A stretch of 64,000 nt of DNA from Chitinispirillaceae bacterium (GCA_016929415.1 JAFGIW010000089.1:1-64000); one strand, 5' to 3'; positions 17,988-28,138 are shown, numbered from the stretch's first letter. Numbers and translations are program-made. Notes: a model not told the origin generated them from the sequence alone.

Positions 17988-19097
17988 ATGGACCTTCAAT
18001 CTGAAACACCCGCCCCGCAACACCTTAAAGTGACTGATCAGGTCGTCAATCCCTATAAAGCCGACCAACTCCCGATGCCCGGACCGGGGGAAAAAATAGG
18101 GCCGAACAAGATCCAGGCACTCATCGGCGAAGGCGGCAGCGCACAGGTTTATAAGGTATGGCATGAAGGGCTTGAGGTGGTCAGGGCGGTAAAGGTACTT
18201 AAAAAATACAACCACACCGAAGCGCGTGAACGGTTTATGACCGAGGCAAAAATCCTCGCCGATATTCACCACCCGAATATTATCGAAATCCATAACATCG
18301 GTTATGTGAACCAGCAGATCCCCTTTATTGAAATGGAGTATGTCGATGGGCTGTCGATCAAGACGATGCTCTCCCAGACGCAACGGCTTTCCCTCCCCGT
18401 CGCCCTTTCGATCGCCTATTTCCTATGCCAGGCTCTCCATTATGCCCACACCAAGGATTATACCCTGTACGGCAAGGTGTACCGCGGTCTCATCCATCGC
18501 GATATAAAACCGGACAACATTTTCATCTCAAAAGACGGGATCGTGAAACTGATGGATTTCGGTATCGCGCGCCCGAGCGAGGTGAGCCTGCATACCGTCG
18601 GAGCAAAAATAATGGGGACACTTGTGTATCTAAGCCCCGAACAACTGAACGGATCGTCGCTTGATCACCGGAGCGACATCTTCTCGCTTGGAACGGTTCT
18701 TTACGAAATGATCTCCGGAAAAAGGGCCTTCCCGCAGAAAACGCTCTCTGAAATCGTTCAAAAAAAGACCAAAGGAATTTATCGGCCTATCGGTGAGACC
18801 AATGTCGCGGTTCCCCCCGAGCTTTCCCGTCTTATTGATAAAAGCATGGCGCTCAATCCTGCGGATCGTTATAATACCATCGCCGATTTCGGTCACGACC
18901 TTTTCGCCGTTTTCCGTTCCATTTCAGACCGTTCGCCAAACGATATCATTTTACGGTATCTCCATGATCCACACAGTATTCCCGTATGGACCCCCGCGAA
19001 AAAAACAATCCGGCCCAAATGGCCTGTTATCAGTGGAGGCATTATCTTGCTCCTGATAGTACTTCTGCTCATTCTTCGCTTGCTGCAGGTTGTATAG
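17988..19097 (+). CDS. Tail-anchored Hanks-type Ser/Thr protein kinase
   Basis: A 369-residue kinase. AAGGGAT lies before two close ATGs (17982, 17988); the second has better spacing. The kinase domain (about 40-310) has the Gly-rich loop GEGGSAQVYKV, the VAIK-type Lys in RAVKVLKK, the catalytic HRDIKPDN, DFG in LMDFGIA and SPEQL in place of APE. A single membrane helix (VISGGIILLLIVLLLILRLL) ends the protein at once, so there is no external sensor: unlike PknB there are no PASTA repeats. It should phosphorylate cytoplasmic or membrane proteins at Ser/Thr. The insertion TKDYTLYGKVYRG before HRD is longer than usual. Convergent with the peptidase gene. Confidence 0.93.
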   Translation: MDLQSETPAPQHLKVTDQVVNPYKADQLPMPGPGEKIGPNKIQALIGEGGSAQVYKVWHEGLEVVRAVKVLKKYNHTEARERFMTEAKILADIHHPNIIEIHNIGYVNQQIPFIEMEYVDGLSIKTMLSQTQRLSLPVALSIAYFLCQALHYAHTKDYTLYGKVYRGLIHRDIKPDNIFISKDGIVKLMDFGIARPSEVSLHTVGAKIMGTLVYLSPEQLNGSSLDHRSDIFSLGTVLYEMISGKRAFPQKTLSEIVQKKTKGIYRPIGETNVAVPPELSRLIDKSMALNPADRYNTIADFGHDLFAVFRSISDRSPNDIILRYLHDPHSIPVWTPAKKTIRPKWPVISGGIILLLIVLLLILRLLQVV

Positions 19098-19108
19098 GAG
19101 AAGATTGC

Positions 19109-19972
19109 TTACTGTTCGGCAATCAGATCGTGGGGGAAAAGATACTCTTCCGGATCGACCACTTTTCCGTCGCGCCACATTTCATAATGAACGTGTGGTC
19201 CGCTGGTCAAACCGGACAGGCCGATCTCACCGATTACCTCTCCACGGCCGACCCGTCTTCCCTGAGATGTTTTAATCGCCCCCAGATGGGCATAGGTGGT
19301 GCTGTAACCGGTGCTATGATTTATCACCACCTTATTTCCCCATAGTGCATGTTTTTCGACACGCCGAACAATTCCTGATGCTGTTGCCATGACCGGGGTA
19401 CCCGGTTCAGCAACAAAATCAGTCCCATAGTGAAGACGCTTTTTACCGGAAAAAGGATCGAGCGACAATCCAAACCGTCGTGAAATGACGGCCGGTAAAG
19501 CGATGGGGGGTACCACCGGTATCAAATCGAAGAAATTACCGCTGTCTGATGTCGGGACAATGAACGGAGAGAACCGCCCTTCGATTTTTTCAATATACGA
19601 CAGGAGCTCATCGGACCTGACTTGTGTAAAATCGATATTCCCCTGTGGTTGAGCAGGCGGTGCGACTTCGTTCCCGCTCACCTCAACGACATCCATTTTT
19701 TGCTCTTCAAGTCGTGATATCTGGGTCTTGAGGTCTTTGAGCATCCGCAACGTTGTAATGATTTTCTGAAGAAGCGCTCTGTTTTGTTCAATAAGATTTT
19801 TACGATGATTCTGTTCGGCGACGTCATTTGATAAGAAATCGAAGGGAAGAAACAGCCCGGCAAAACCTAAAAGAATGACAACCGCCAAAAAAAACGCCAC
19901 CGAGAGTCTGATTCTGAATGCCTTGAGGGGCACTCCCCGTGGCGGGACGATAAGAATAGTCCTTTTCTTCAT
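19109..19972 (-). CDS. M23 (LytM-type) peptidase, membrane-anchored
   Basis: A 287-residue protein: short basic N-terminus, one membrane helix (about 20-45), a coiled coil (55-95), a linker, and a C-terminal M23 domain (about 165-280). The zinc ligands are visible in HYGTDF and the HVHYEM end motif, with the usual TYAHLG between, so the enzyme appears active. M23 enzymes cut peptide cross-links in peptidoglycan; coiled-coil members of the EnvC/MepM kind act or regulate at septa. It faces the periplasm. It lies 3 bp after the coiled-coil gene, making a two-gene unit. Confidence 0.92.
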   Translation of the reverse strand: MKKRTILIVPPRGVPLKAFRIRLSVAFFLAVVILLGFAGLFLPFDFLSNDVAEQNHRKNLIEQNRALLQKIITTLRMLKDLKTQISRLEEQKMDVVEVSGNEVAPPAQPQGNIDFTQVRSDELLSYIEKIEGRFSPFIVPTSDSGNFFDLIPVVPPIALPAVISRRFGLSLDPFSGKKRLHYGTDFVAEPGTPVMATASGIVRRVEKHALWGNKVVINHSTGYSTTYAHLGAIKTSQGRRVGRGEVIGEIGLSGLTSGPHVHYEMWRDGKVVDPEEYLFPHDLIAEQ

Positions 19973-19975
19973 GGA

Positions 19976-20326
19976 TCAAATGCCGTTCACCTCGTCTTCG
20001 TCATCCTGCGCCTCATGGTCTTTCTTCGCGTTCTCGGAAACTTCTTTCATCTTCCGATCGAGTTCGGCGATTTCTTCACGGAGCGCCGTAATGTTCTCAA
20101 ACGCTTTTTTTAACGTGAGATCATCGGCGACGGTACCTCCCTTGCCCTCTTCAAAAAGGTCGAAGACACGTTCGCCAATGTCAATAAAGTTCCTCTCGAT
20201 TTTTCGTTTTGCCGCCATTTCTTCGACCTTCAGCTTGCCGAGCTTGGTGTACTCCTCTATTTTTTCCATGGAGAGTGCGGCGCCTTCCTTTAAACTTTTT
20301 TTAATTTTTTCCCACATGCCATCCAT
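19976..20326 (-). CDS. Acidic coiled-coil protein of unknown function
   Basis: A 116-residue cytoplasmic protein with two helical stretches (about 5-60 and 70-105; ITALREEIAELDRKMKEVSE) and an acidic tail (EAQDDEDEV). The ATG at 20326 follows AGGAGG by 4 nt; a second ATG at 20317 is 13 nt away. The open frame runs further up but without a ribosome site. There is no enzyme motif. It directly precedes the LytM-type peptidase and might be its cytoplasmic partner. The family is not recognised. Confidence 0.75.
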   Translation of the reverse strand: MDGMWEKIKKSLKEGAALSMEKIEEYTKLGKLKVEEMAAKRKIERNFIDIGERVFDLFEEGKGGTVADDLTLKKAFENITALREEIAELDRKMKEVSENAKKDHEAQDDEDEVNGI

Positions 20327-20463
20327 ACGACCTCCTGTTTCTGACGGATTAGGATTGTTCATCATTGTTCGACCTGTTGAATACTATCATAAAAATGGTA
20401 AAAGGTGTAGTCCGCAGGGGAATTTTTTTTATTTTAGGGGATGACCTGTGATATATTTGAACC

Positions 20464-22776
20464 GTGGACCCGACAACTACCCAGCGCTGCTTTCTTCTTA
20501 CCCATAACAGCCGTGATAATGCCGGACATTTCAAGATGGATCTGTTCGCCGTGAACAGTGAAAGAGAGCCGGTCCATATAATTGTTACCGATTTCCGGCC
20601 GCTTTTTTTCACGCTTCCTTCCGTACCGTCTGAACACACGCGTGTCGCAGCGGAGCGCAAACCGCTGCCGCTGAAGACATTCAACGGAACATCGGTTGAC
20701 TGCCTTTACTTCTCAACACACTCCGCGCTCAAGGAGTGTGCACGGAACTTTTATTCCGCTTCATTGCCGGTTTTCGAATCGGACATCCATCCGGTCGACC
20801 GTTTTCTCATGGAACGGTCGGTATTGGGAGGATTTGAAGCAACCGGCGCCACCCTTCGAAGCGGCGGGAATGTCCGGATGGTTAACCCCCGCATACGGGG
20901 AATTGAGATGACGCCGAAGCTCACCGTACTCTCGCTTGATATCGAAACGAATGTGAAAAGCGGTTCCCTTTACAGTATCGCCTGCGCCGGCAAAGTCGAA
21001 GTCGTTTTTATCGTCGGATCGGGAATCGATCGTCCGCCGGTTGTTTATTGTCGAGACGAGAAAACGGTTATCGGGCGTTTTTTGCTTCATCTGCGCGACG
21101 AAGACCCCGACGTCGTCATCGGATGGAATGTGATCGATTTTGATCTGAAGACGATCGCCGAACGGTGCCGGGCGTTGGGAATACCTTTTATCGCCGGGCG
21201 TGACAACGGCGTCGCTGCGGTTTTTTCATCCCGTACCGGCAACCGCACCGTTGCACGTGTTGACGGCCGCGCCATCATCGACGTGCCGGCGCTCCTGCGC
21301 GCCTATTACCATTCATTCGAAGAGTACTCGCTCAACCATGTGGCGGCGACGCTGCTTAAAAAAACAAAAGACATCACGCTTTCAGGCGTTGAAAAAATCG
21401 CCGCGATCGATCGCCTTTACTCAACCGATAAAGAGGCGTTCGCGCAGTACAACCTACAGGACGCACTCCTCACCCGTGAAATTTTCGAACGCACCGAAAT
21501 GCTTCCCAATGCGATCGAGCGCTCACGTCGTTCGGGGCGCCTGCTCGACCGATCAGGCGGCAGTATCGCGGCATTCGATTACCTCTACCTCCCCCGACTG
21601 CACCGTTCCGGATATGTCGCTCCCGATGCTCCCGGCTCCCCGGCGACTGAAGTCGCCCTGCCGGGGGGATATGTCATCGAACCGAAACCGGGTATCTATG
21701 ATAATGTGCTCGTCCTTGATTTCCGAAGCCTCTACCCGTCGATCATCATGAGTTTCTTGATCGACCCTCTCGGACGCCGCCTGCCTTCCGATGAAAGAAT
21801 CCGGGGGCCTGCCGGACCATCGTTTGCACGTGCGCCCGCCATCCTTCCCGGTATTATCGGTGAACTCCTCGAAGCGAGAAATGAGGCGAAACGCAACAAC
21901 AACCCCCACTTGTCACAGGCGATAAAAATCCTCATGAACAGTTTTTACGGCGTCCTCGGCGCGAGAAACTGCCGCTTTTTCTCGGCGGAACTCGCTTCAA
22001 CCATTACGCAGACCGGCCAGTATATTCTGAAAAATTCAATTGAACTCATCGTCAAATCAACGACCTACCCCGTCATCTACGGCGACACCGACTCGCTTTT
22101 CGTTCTGCTCGGTCCCGGACATGACCACGATGCCGATGCGATCGGTCACGACATCGCCCGTCGGGTGACTGAATGGCTCGAAGGGCACCTCGCCGGGAAG
22201 TTCAACGCCGCGTCGGCGCTGCTGCTCCAATTCGAAACCCATTACCGCTTCTTTCTCATTCCGGCAGTTCGCGGGGGCGAGTACGGCAGCAAGAAGCATT
22301 ATTGCGGCGGCAGCTATCTCGGCAACGACCTTAAACTGTACTTCAAGGGAATGGAATCGGCGCGCAGCGACTGGACCGATCTCGCGAAGGAGTTCCAGCG
22401 GGAACTTGTCAGGCGCATCTTCGCAAAAGAACCGGTCGATTCATACATCCTTCAGACGGTGTCCGACGTTGCCGGCGGCCGTGCCGACGGGAAACTGCTC
22501 TATAAAAAACGGATGAGAAAACGGATCGACGAATACACGCAATCGATTCCTCCCCACGTCCAGGCCGCGAAACTGCTCGACCGTCCGCCGCATCTTGTCC
22601 GTTACTACATCACTATTGACGGACCGCAGCCGGTTGAAAAGCTGGACGCACCCATCGACTACCGACACTATATCGATTGTCAGTTGCAACCCATCGCCGA
22701 TTCGGTGCTTGAATTGACGGGGAAAAGTTTCGCGCGGATTATTTCAGGACAGCAGGATCTCTTCGGGAGGCCGTGA
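20464..22776 (+). CDS. polB: DNA polymerase II, family B
   Basis: A 770-residue polymerase, close to the 783 of E. coli Pol II. The start is a GTG. The N-terminal domain is followed by a 3'-5' exonuclease with Asp159/Glu161 (SLDIET), GWNVIDFD and a YNLQDALLT segment. The polymerase domain has motif A DFRSLYPSI (about 418-426), motif B KILMNSFYG and motif C YGDTDS (539-544), with KKRY-type KLLYKKRMRK later. All catalytic acids are present. Family B enzymes in bacteria act in replication restart and damage tolerance. It is monocistronic and convergent with a hybrid kinase. Confidence 0.95.
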   Translation: MDPTTTQRCFLLTHNSRDNAGHFKMDLFAVNSEREPVHIIVTDFRPLFFTLPSVPSEHTRVAAERKPLPLKTFNGTSVDCLYFSTHSALKECARNFYSASLPVFESDIHPVDRFLMERSVLGGFEATGATLRSGGNVRMVNPRIRGIEMTPKLTVLSLDIETNVKSGSLYSIACAGKVEVVFIVGSGIDRPPVVYCRDEKTVIGRFLLHLRDEDPDVVIGWNVIDFDLKTIAERCRALGIPFIAGRDNGVAAVFSSRTGNRTVARVDGRAIIDVPALLRAYYHSFEEYSLNHVAATLLKKTKDITLSGVEKIAAIDRLYSTDKEAFAQYNLQDALLTREIFERTEMLPNAIERSRRSGRLLDRSGGSIAAFDYLYLPRLHRSGYVAPDAPGSPATEVALPGGYVIEPKPGIYDNVLVLDFRSLYPSIIMSFLIDPLGRRLPSDERIRGPAGPSFARAPAILPGIIGELLEARNEAKRNNNPHLSQAIKILMNSFYGVLGARNCRFFSAELASTITQTGQYILKNSIELIVKSTTYPVIYGDTDSLFVLLGPGHDHDADAIGHDIARRVTEWLEGHLAGKFNAASALLLQFETHYRFFLIPAVRGGEYGSKKHYCGGSYLGNDLKLYFKGMESARSDWTDLAKEFQRELVRRIFAKEPVDSYILQTVSDVAGGRADGKLLYKKRMRKRIDEYTQSIPPHVQAAKLLDRPPHLVRYYITIDGPQPVEKLDAPIDYRHYIDCQLQPIADSVLELTGKSFARIISGQQDLFGRP

Positions 22777-22795
22777 CCGCCGCGGCTTGATACGG

Positions 22796-24571
22796 TTACC
22801 CCCGACGGCGACGCAACCCTGATAATGCATTACGGATCTCGGAATAAGTAAACGGCTTCTGGATGAATCCCTCTGCGCCCAGATCGAGAATGCTCCGGGC
22901 CTCGCCGTTGAGGCTGTACCCTGAGGCAAGCAACGCGACGATCTCCGGATTGATCCGTTTTAACGCGATAAACGTATCTTTACCGTCCATGACCGGCATG
23001 ACCATATCGAGAATAACAATGTCCACCGATTGCCAGCTATCCCGGTAAAAATCGACCGCTTCCCTGCCGTTGTTGCAGAGCGTTACGGTAAAGCCCATCA
23101 TCTGAAGCAGCTTTTTGATACTCACGGCAATGTTCTGCTCATCATCGACAAGCAGAACATGTCCGTGACATTTTTCCGTGGGAGCGGTTTCCGCTTCTTT
23201 CGCGACGGCGACGTGGGCGTCATCTTTTAACAGCGGCAGGAAGATGCGGAAGGTCGACCCGCGACCGGGTTCACTGCAGACGGTTATGGCGCCTTTATGG
23301 CTGAGGACCGTGCCGTAAACCGCCGGCAGACCCATTCCGGTTCCTTTTCCCTGCTCCTTGGTGGTAAAGAACGGTTCGAAGATGCGGGTGATGATTTTCC
23401 GGTCCATTCCGAAGCCGGTATCGGCAATGCTCAAACGGAGATAATCGCCGGGAACGATATCGTTATGGAGTGTTTTGCAGAACGGCGCATCAAGTCTGAC
23501 CGTCTCGGTGGTGAAACGCAGCTCCCCGCCCGACGGCATGGCGTCGCGTGCGTTAAGCGCCAGATTGAGCAGCGCGTTTTCGAGCTGTACCGGATCACCG
23601 AGTACCATCGACGGATTCGCGGCAAGTTCGCGCTGAATGATAACGCGCTTGTCGAAGGTATGGATTATGAGCGAAATAACCTCACCCACCACGTGATGAA
23701 TATTCACCGGTAGTGCAAGAATATTCGCTTTCCGTGCGAACGCAAGGAGTTGTCCCGTAAGTTCGGCGGAGCGACGTGAAGCGTTAAGGATGCCTTCGGC
23801 GCATTCCCGTATCTCGTCACTGTCTTTTGCGTTTTCCCGGATGAGGTCCGCAAATGCCATGATCCCGGTAAGCTGGTTGTTGAAATCATGAGCGATGCCG
23901 CCCGCAAGCAATCCTATCGCTTCCATTTTTTCAGCCTGATGGAGCCGGCTCCGGCTCTCTTCAAGGGCTTTGGTCTTCTCCTCGACACGCTGCTCCAGCG
24001 TCATGTTGGCCGTGCGGATTACCGCGAGAGAGCGGACCCGTAATGATTCGTAATAATACGCCAGAATCGAAATGACGACCATTACCTCTGAGTAACGGAT
24101 GGCATATGCGTAACCATAAAGGACATGCTTAATGCGGATATCAAAAAAAAATACGCCTATGACACCGATATTGAAAATAATAAGAACAATGCCCCCACGC
24201 TTGCTTCCGAGAAGAAACACCGCAAGAAGCGGAAAGGGAAAACACCAGAGTATGATGGGAGGTTCGGGGAACTGTGTGGCCAGCAAAACAAGAAAAACCG
24301 TACCGATAAGAAATACAAATACGATATCAAACATGGTTCTGAAACGGGGGACGAAAAAATTCAACCATAGCGCCAGGCCGAATACGATAATTGCGACAAA
24401 CGATACAAAGAAAGGGAATGTTTCGTGCCGGACAATATGATAGATAAAGAAATACAGCGTCGACAGGATTCCTATTGCCAAGGCTATATTCAGCGTCACC
24501 GCGCGCAACCGCGCGTCGGTTTCATCGAGAGGCGAACGCCCGGATGTCGAGAGATTATCCTTCGGTTTCAT
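22796..24571 (-). CDS. Six-helix membrane hybrid histidine kinase
   Basis: A 591-residue protein with six predicted membrane helices (about 25-190), a coiled-coil linker (195-225), HisKA with AHDFNN, HATPase with NARDA, DTGFGM and GTGMGL, and a C-terminal receiver (VDDEQN, DMVMPVMDG, KPFT). There is no PAS domain, so the membrane bundle is the only sensor. The kinase core resembles the others in the window, pointing to one expanded paralogous family. It ends 20 bp from convergent polB. No DNA-binding regulator is nearby. Confidence 0.93.
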   Translation of the reverse strand: MKPKDNLSTSGRSPLDETDARLRAVTLNIALAIGILSTLYFFIYHIVRHETFPFFVSFVAIIVFGLALWLNFFVPRFRTMFDIVFVFLIGTVFLVLLATQFPEPPIILWCFPFPLLAVFLLGSKRGGIVLIIFNIGVIGVFFFDIRIKHVLYGYAYAIRYSEVMVVISILAYYYESLRVRSLAVIRTANMTLEQRVEEKTKALEESRSRLHQAEKMEAIGLLAGGIAHDFNNQLTGIMAFADLIRENAKDSDEIRECAEGILNASRRSAELTGQLLAFARKANILALPVNIHHVVGEVISLIIHTFDKRVIIQRELAANPSMVLGDPVQLENALLNLALNARDAMPSGGELRFTTETVRLDAPFCKTLHNDIVPGDYLRLSIADTGFGMDRKIITRIFEPFFTTKEQGKGTGMGLPAVYGTVLSHKGAITVCSEPGRGSTFRIFLPLLKDDAHVAVAKEAETAPTEKCHGHVLLVDDEQNIAVSIKKLLQMMGFTVTLCNNGREAVDFYRDSWQSVDIVILDMVMPVMDGKDTFIALKRINPEIVALLASGYSLNGEARSILDLGAEGFIQKPFTYSEIRNALSGLRRRRG

Positions 24572-24860
24572 CTGGTCCCCCTCTGCACAATCAGAGCATC
24601 GCTGTTCGTCGGATACCGCGACCTCCCGTGGATGGGCGTGCCCGCCGATCGTTTCATTACAACCGGGAGCCGAATGCTCAATGCAAATATACTTGCATGA
24701 GCGAAGTTCAGGCTAATAAAGAGAGGGTGACGACGAGGAAAGGGATGGAGGCATTTCCACGACCGATCCTTTTTTCCCGGGTTTTATCCGCAAGCGGATG
24801 GCAATATTTATATTGAATAACGACACGGTAGCGCGCTTTAGCATAAAATAGCAGGTTTTA
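24572..24860. other. Divergent intergenic region, 289 bp
   Basis: It lies between the minus-strand hybrid kinase and the plus-strand binding-protein operon. I see AT-rich boxes near 24844 but no promoter pair that I would defend, and no repeat. Confidence 0.5.
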
Positions 24861-25862
24861 ATGGAATTTATCGGTAAAAGATATACAACTCTCGCCTACC
24901 GATTTCTGTTGGCCGCGGTGGCGCTCTTTGCGGGGTGCGGAGGAAAAACGCCGAAAATATATCATGTCGGCGTTCTTTCCGGTTTGGATTTCTTTTACAC
25001 CATCACCGACGGTTTCAAAGAGCGAATGAACGAACTGGGGTACAAAGAAGGAACGAACATTACCTATGACATACAAAAAACCGATTTCAACATGGCTGAA
25101 TATAAGAAAATCCTCAACAAATTCGTTGCGGACGGAGTGGACCTCATCCTGGTTTTCCCCACTGAAGCATCAATGGAAGCGAAGGTGATCACGAAGGGGA
25201 CCGGCATACCAATGGTTTTTGCCAATGCATTTACCGAGAACACGGAGCTTGTCGCAACGATCCGCGCGCCCGGCGGAAACGTGACGGGCGTCCGTTGGGA
25301 CGGCCCGGATCTGGCGCTCCAGCGTTTTGAAATCATGCTGGAAATAGTACCTCACGCCGGATGCATGTGGGTGCCGTATCAGCGGGGTTACCCTATTGTG
25401 AAAAACCAACTGGAGGCGCTGCGTCAGGCATTCACGGCGGCGGACATGGAGATGACGGAAATTCCCGCCGACAACGCGGCCGACCTTGAAACGGCTCTGC
25501 AAAAGCAGCTCGGTATAACCCGTATTCCCGACGCCATTCTGGTAATTGCCGAGCCCCTGATTGCCAGTCCGGAACCGGCGACGGTTCTGGCCGCCTTCGC
25601 GGCCGCGCACCGTATTCCGGTCGGCGGTAACATCATACCCTCCGAAGGAAATGAATCCATTTTCGGAATCATACCCGGGAACATCGCGCAAGGCAGGCAG
25701 GCTGCATTTATCGCCGATAAAATATTCAGGGGCACGTCGGCGGGAATCATTCCGGTGGTTACGGCGGAAAATTTTCTGACGATAAATTACAAAGCGGCCG
25801 TTCGGCTCGGGCTGCAGGTAAATGAAGGGCTCCTGGGCAGGGCGCATACCATACTTCGATAG
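24861..25862 (+). CDS. ABC-type solute-binding lipoprotein (ABC_sub_bind family)
   Basis: A 333-residue protein with a lipoprotein signal (LFAGC, Cys about 27). The mature part has the ABC_sub_bind (PF04392/COG2984-like) pattern: IYHVGVLSG start, FKERMNELGYKEGTNITY, DLILVFPTEASMEA, IPMVFANAF and NVTGVRWDG, then a C-terminal lobe with IPVGG and RQAAFIADKI. No ABC permease or ATPase is adjacent; the next gene, 19 bp on, is a sensor kinase with a periplasmic dCache domain. So it may serve as a periplasmic ligand receptor for the kinase. The ligand is unknown; relatives bind purines, amino acids or organic acids. Confidence 0.9.
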   Translation: MEFIGKRYTTLAYRFLLAAVALFAGCGGKTPKIYHVGVLSGLDFFYTITDGFKERMNELGYKEGTNITYDIQKTDFNMAEYKKILNKFVADGVDLILVFPTEASMEAKVITKGTGIPMVFANAFTENTELVATIRAPGGNVTGVRWDGPDLALQRFEIMLEIVPHAGCMWVPYQRGYPIVKNQLEALRQAFTAADMEMTEIPADNAADLETALQKQLGITRIPDAILVIAEPLIASPEPATVLAAFAAAHRIPVGGNIIPSEGNESIFGIIPGNIAQGRQAAFIADKIFRGTSAGIIPVVTAENFLTINYKAAVRLGLQVNEGLLGRAHTILR

Positions 25863-25881
25863 ACAAGGCCGATTCGGGTTG

Positions 25882-28113
25882 ATGCGCATTCAAAGCGGGA
25901 AAAAAACAAGGGGATATCGAAGCCTGCCGGTCACATTGACGCTCGCCTTTCTCGTAGTGAGTCTCTCCATTCTGATTGTTTCAAGCGGCCTGGAAATATT
26001 CTTCAATTTCAAGCGCCAGCAGCTCAATATCGGTATGCAGCAGCACCTTGCCGCCCTTAATGCCGCCGGAAGCGTCGGAAGTTATATACAGGAACGGATC
26101 GGACTGTTAAACGCAACGGTCCGGCTCGGCAAACTTCTGAATGTTCCTTTGAATGATCGCAAAGTGATAATTGACAAACTCCTAGGCATTGAACCGTCCT
26201 TTCGCCGGATTGTTCTCCTTGACGCGGAAGGAGAGGATCTGTCGTGCGTATCCCGCCGATCGCAATTCGGCCTCCAATCGACCGCCAACGCAACGAAGAA
26301 AGAAATTCTTCACGCCGTGAAAGAGGGAACGACCTTCATCAGTCCGGTCTATATCGACAGCGCAAGCAGTGAACCGCTGGTAATGGTTGCCGTGGCGGTC
26401 ACCGACGCCTTCGGCGATTACAAAGGCGCGTTGCTTGCCGAAGTAAATCTGAAGTTCATGTGGGACGTTGTCGACCGCATGGAAATCGGGAGGACGGGAC
26501 TGGCTTACGTCGTCGACCGTAGGGGCAATCTGATAGCGGCAAGGGATATCAGCCGTGTTTTAAGAGGAGAAAACCTGCTCCGGTTGAAGGATGTCGCGGA
26601 GTTTTCCCGGCGAACGGAGGGATCGCCCGGCAGACGGATCGGTATTTCACGGGGATTTGCGGAAACCTATGTCGTTTCCGATTATGTCGCTCTCGGAATG
26701 CCCGACTGGGCGGTAGTTGTGGAACTGCCCGTTAAAGAGGCGTTCGAACCGGTCATTTCAACAATTCTGATCACCATGGGGATCGTTATCGGATGCTTTC
26801 TTATTGCAGCGTTCGTCGGCATCTATCTTTCACGAAGGATTTCACAGCCGATCATCATGCTCAGAAATGCCACGGCGAAAATCGGCGAAGGCAGATTCGA
26901 CACGCGTATCTCTGTCAAATCCACTGACGAAATAGGTGAACTGGCCCAATCGATCAACCGGATGTCGAACGACCTGCAACGGACCACGACCTCCCTCGAC
27001 AATCTGAACCGGGAGATCGAGGAACGTAAGAAGACCGAGCGTGCGCTTGCCGAGTCGGAAAAAAACTTCAGGAGGATGTTTGAAATAACCTCCGAAGGAG
27101 TGGCTCTCATAAACCCGGAAACGGGCCGCTTCATTGCCGCGAACCCGGCCATGTGCAGCCTGTTCGGCTATTCGGAGGAGCAATTCCGCCGGCTTACCCT
27201 GGAAGACATTACCCCCGAGGAGGCGAAGAAGACCGTGCGGCAGTCGATGCAGACCCTTGCCGACAGGCGCGACGTACCGGACCACGAGGAAACGGCCGTG
27301 TGCAAAGACGGCTCACGGGTCAATGTTATCGCGGGCATGCATCACATGTCGTGGAACGGGGAACCGGTCTGCCATATCACCTTGACCAATATCACCTTTT
27401 TGAAGGACATCCAGGAGCAGTTGCGGAAAAAGAATCGTGAAATACTTGAATTCACCAACATGGTTACCCACGATCTCCGCAAACCGCTTACCGCGATGAA
27501 AATAATCCTCGAACTTGCCGGCAAAGGATCGTTCGGTGCGCTTGACAGCGACGGCGCCGAGGCGATCAGCACCGGACTGGAGGCGTCGAGGTACATGCAG
27601 GAAATGCTCGAAGACCTCATGTCCTGCGCGCGCCTCGAATCGGGAACGCAGGAACTGATCATGGAGGAAGTACGTTTCAGGGAATTAATCGCCGCCGTCA
27701 TTGCGCGCCTGAAATACCTTATCGGAGAGAAAGAGATCATTTTCGACCTGCCGAAGGAGGATCCGTTGATACGGGCGGATAAAAAGCAACTGACGGGCGC
27801 GCTTATGAATCTGGTGGGTAACGCGATAAATTATATAGGCACCGGTCCGGACAGGCGCATCCGCATCGGCTGGAAACAGGGAGAAGGTCCGCCGGTTTTA
27901 TTTATTGAAGACAATGGAATAGGAATTCCTGAAGCATCGCAGAAACATCTCTTCGAAAAATTCACACGGGGAGGCAATGTACACGACACGGTCGGATCAG
28001 GCCTCGGACTCTTTATCGTGAAATGCATCGTGGAGGCCCACAACGGAAAAATATGGTTTGAAAGCGAAGAAGGAAAAGGAACGACGTTTTATTTTACACT
28101 GAGCGGCGACTGA
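25882..28113 (+). CDS. dCache-HAMP-PAS histidine kinase
   Basis: A 743-residue membrane kinase from the ATG at 25882, 19 bp after the binding-protein stop. Membrane helix (about 15-38), periplasmic double-Cache domain (40-300), second helix (about 310-335), HAMP (335-390), PAS (415-530), HisKA (THDLRKP) and HATPase (NLVGNAINYIG, DNGIGI, GSGLGLFI). Unlike the other kinases here it has no receiver and belongs to the HDLRKP subtype, so it must pass phosphate to a separate regulator not seen nearby. Linked to the upstream lipoprotein, it probably senses a small extracellular solute. Confidence 0.93.
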   Translation: MRIQSGKKTRGYRSLPVTLTLAFLVVSLSILIVSSGLEIFFNFKRQQLNIGMQQHLAALNAAGSVGSYIQERIGLLNATVRLGKLLNVPLNDRKVIIDKLLGIEPSFRRIVLLDAEGEDLSCVSRRSQFGLQSTANATKKEILHAVKEGTTFISPVYIDSASSEPLVMVAVAVTDAFGDYKGALLAEVNLKFMWDVVDRMEIGRTGLAYVVDRRGNLIAARDISRVLRGENLLRLKDVAEFSRRTEGSPGRRIGISRGFAETYVVSDYVALGMPDWAVVVELPVKEAFEPVISTILITMGIVIGCFLIAAFVGIYLSRRISQPIIMLRNATAKIGEGRFDTRISVKSTDEIGELAQSINRMSNDLQRTTTSLDNLNREIEERKKTERALAESEKNFRRMFEITSEGVALINPETGRFIAANPAMCSLFGYSEEQFRRLTLEDITPEEAKKTVRQSMQTLADRRDVPDHEETAVCKDGSRVNVIAGMHHMSWNGEPVCHITLTNITFLKDIQEQLRKKNREILEFTNMVTHDLRKPLTAMKIILELAGKGSFGALDSDGAEAISTGLEASRYMQEMLEDLMSCARLESGTQELIMEEVRFRELIAAVIARLKYLIGEKEIIFDLPKEDPLIRADKKQLTGALMNLVGNAINYIGTGPDRRIRIGWKQGEGPPVLFIEDNGIGIPEASQKHLFEKFTRGGNVHDTVGSGLGLFIVKCIVEAHNGKIWFESEEGKGTTFYFTLSGD

Positions 28114-28138
28114 AGCCGTCCTTGAACCGTAGTGGACC

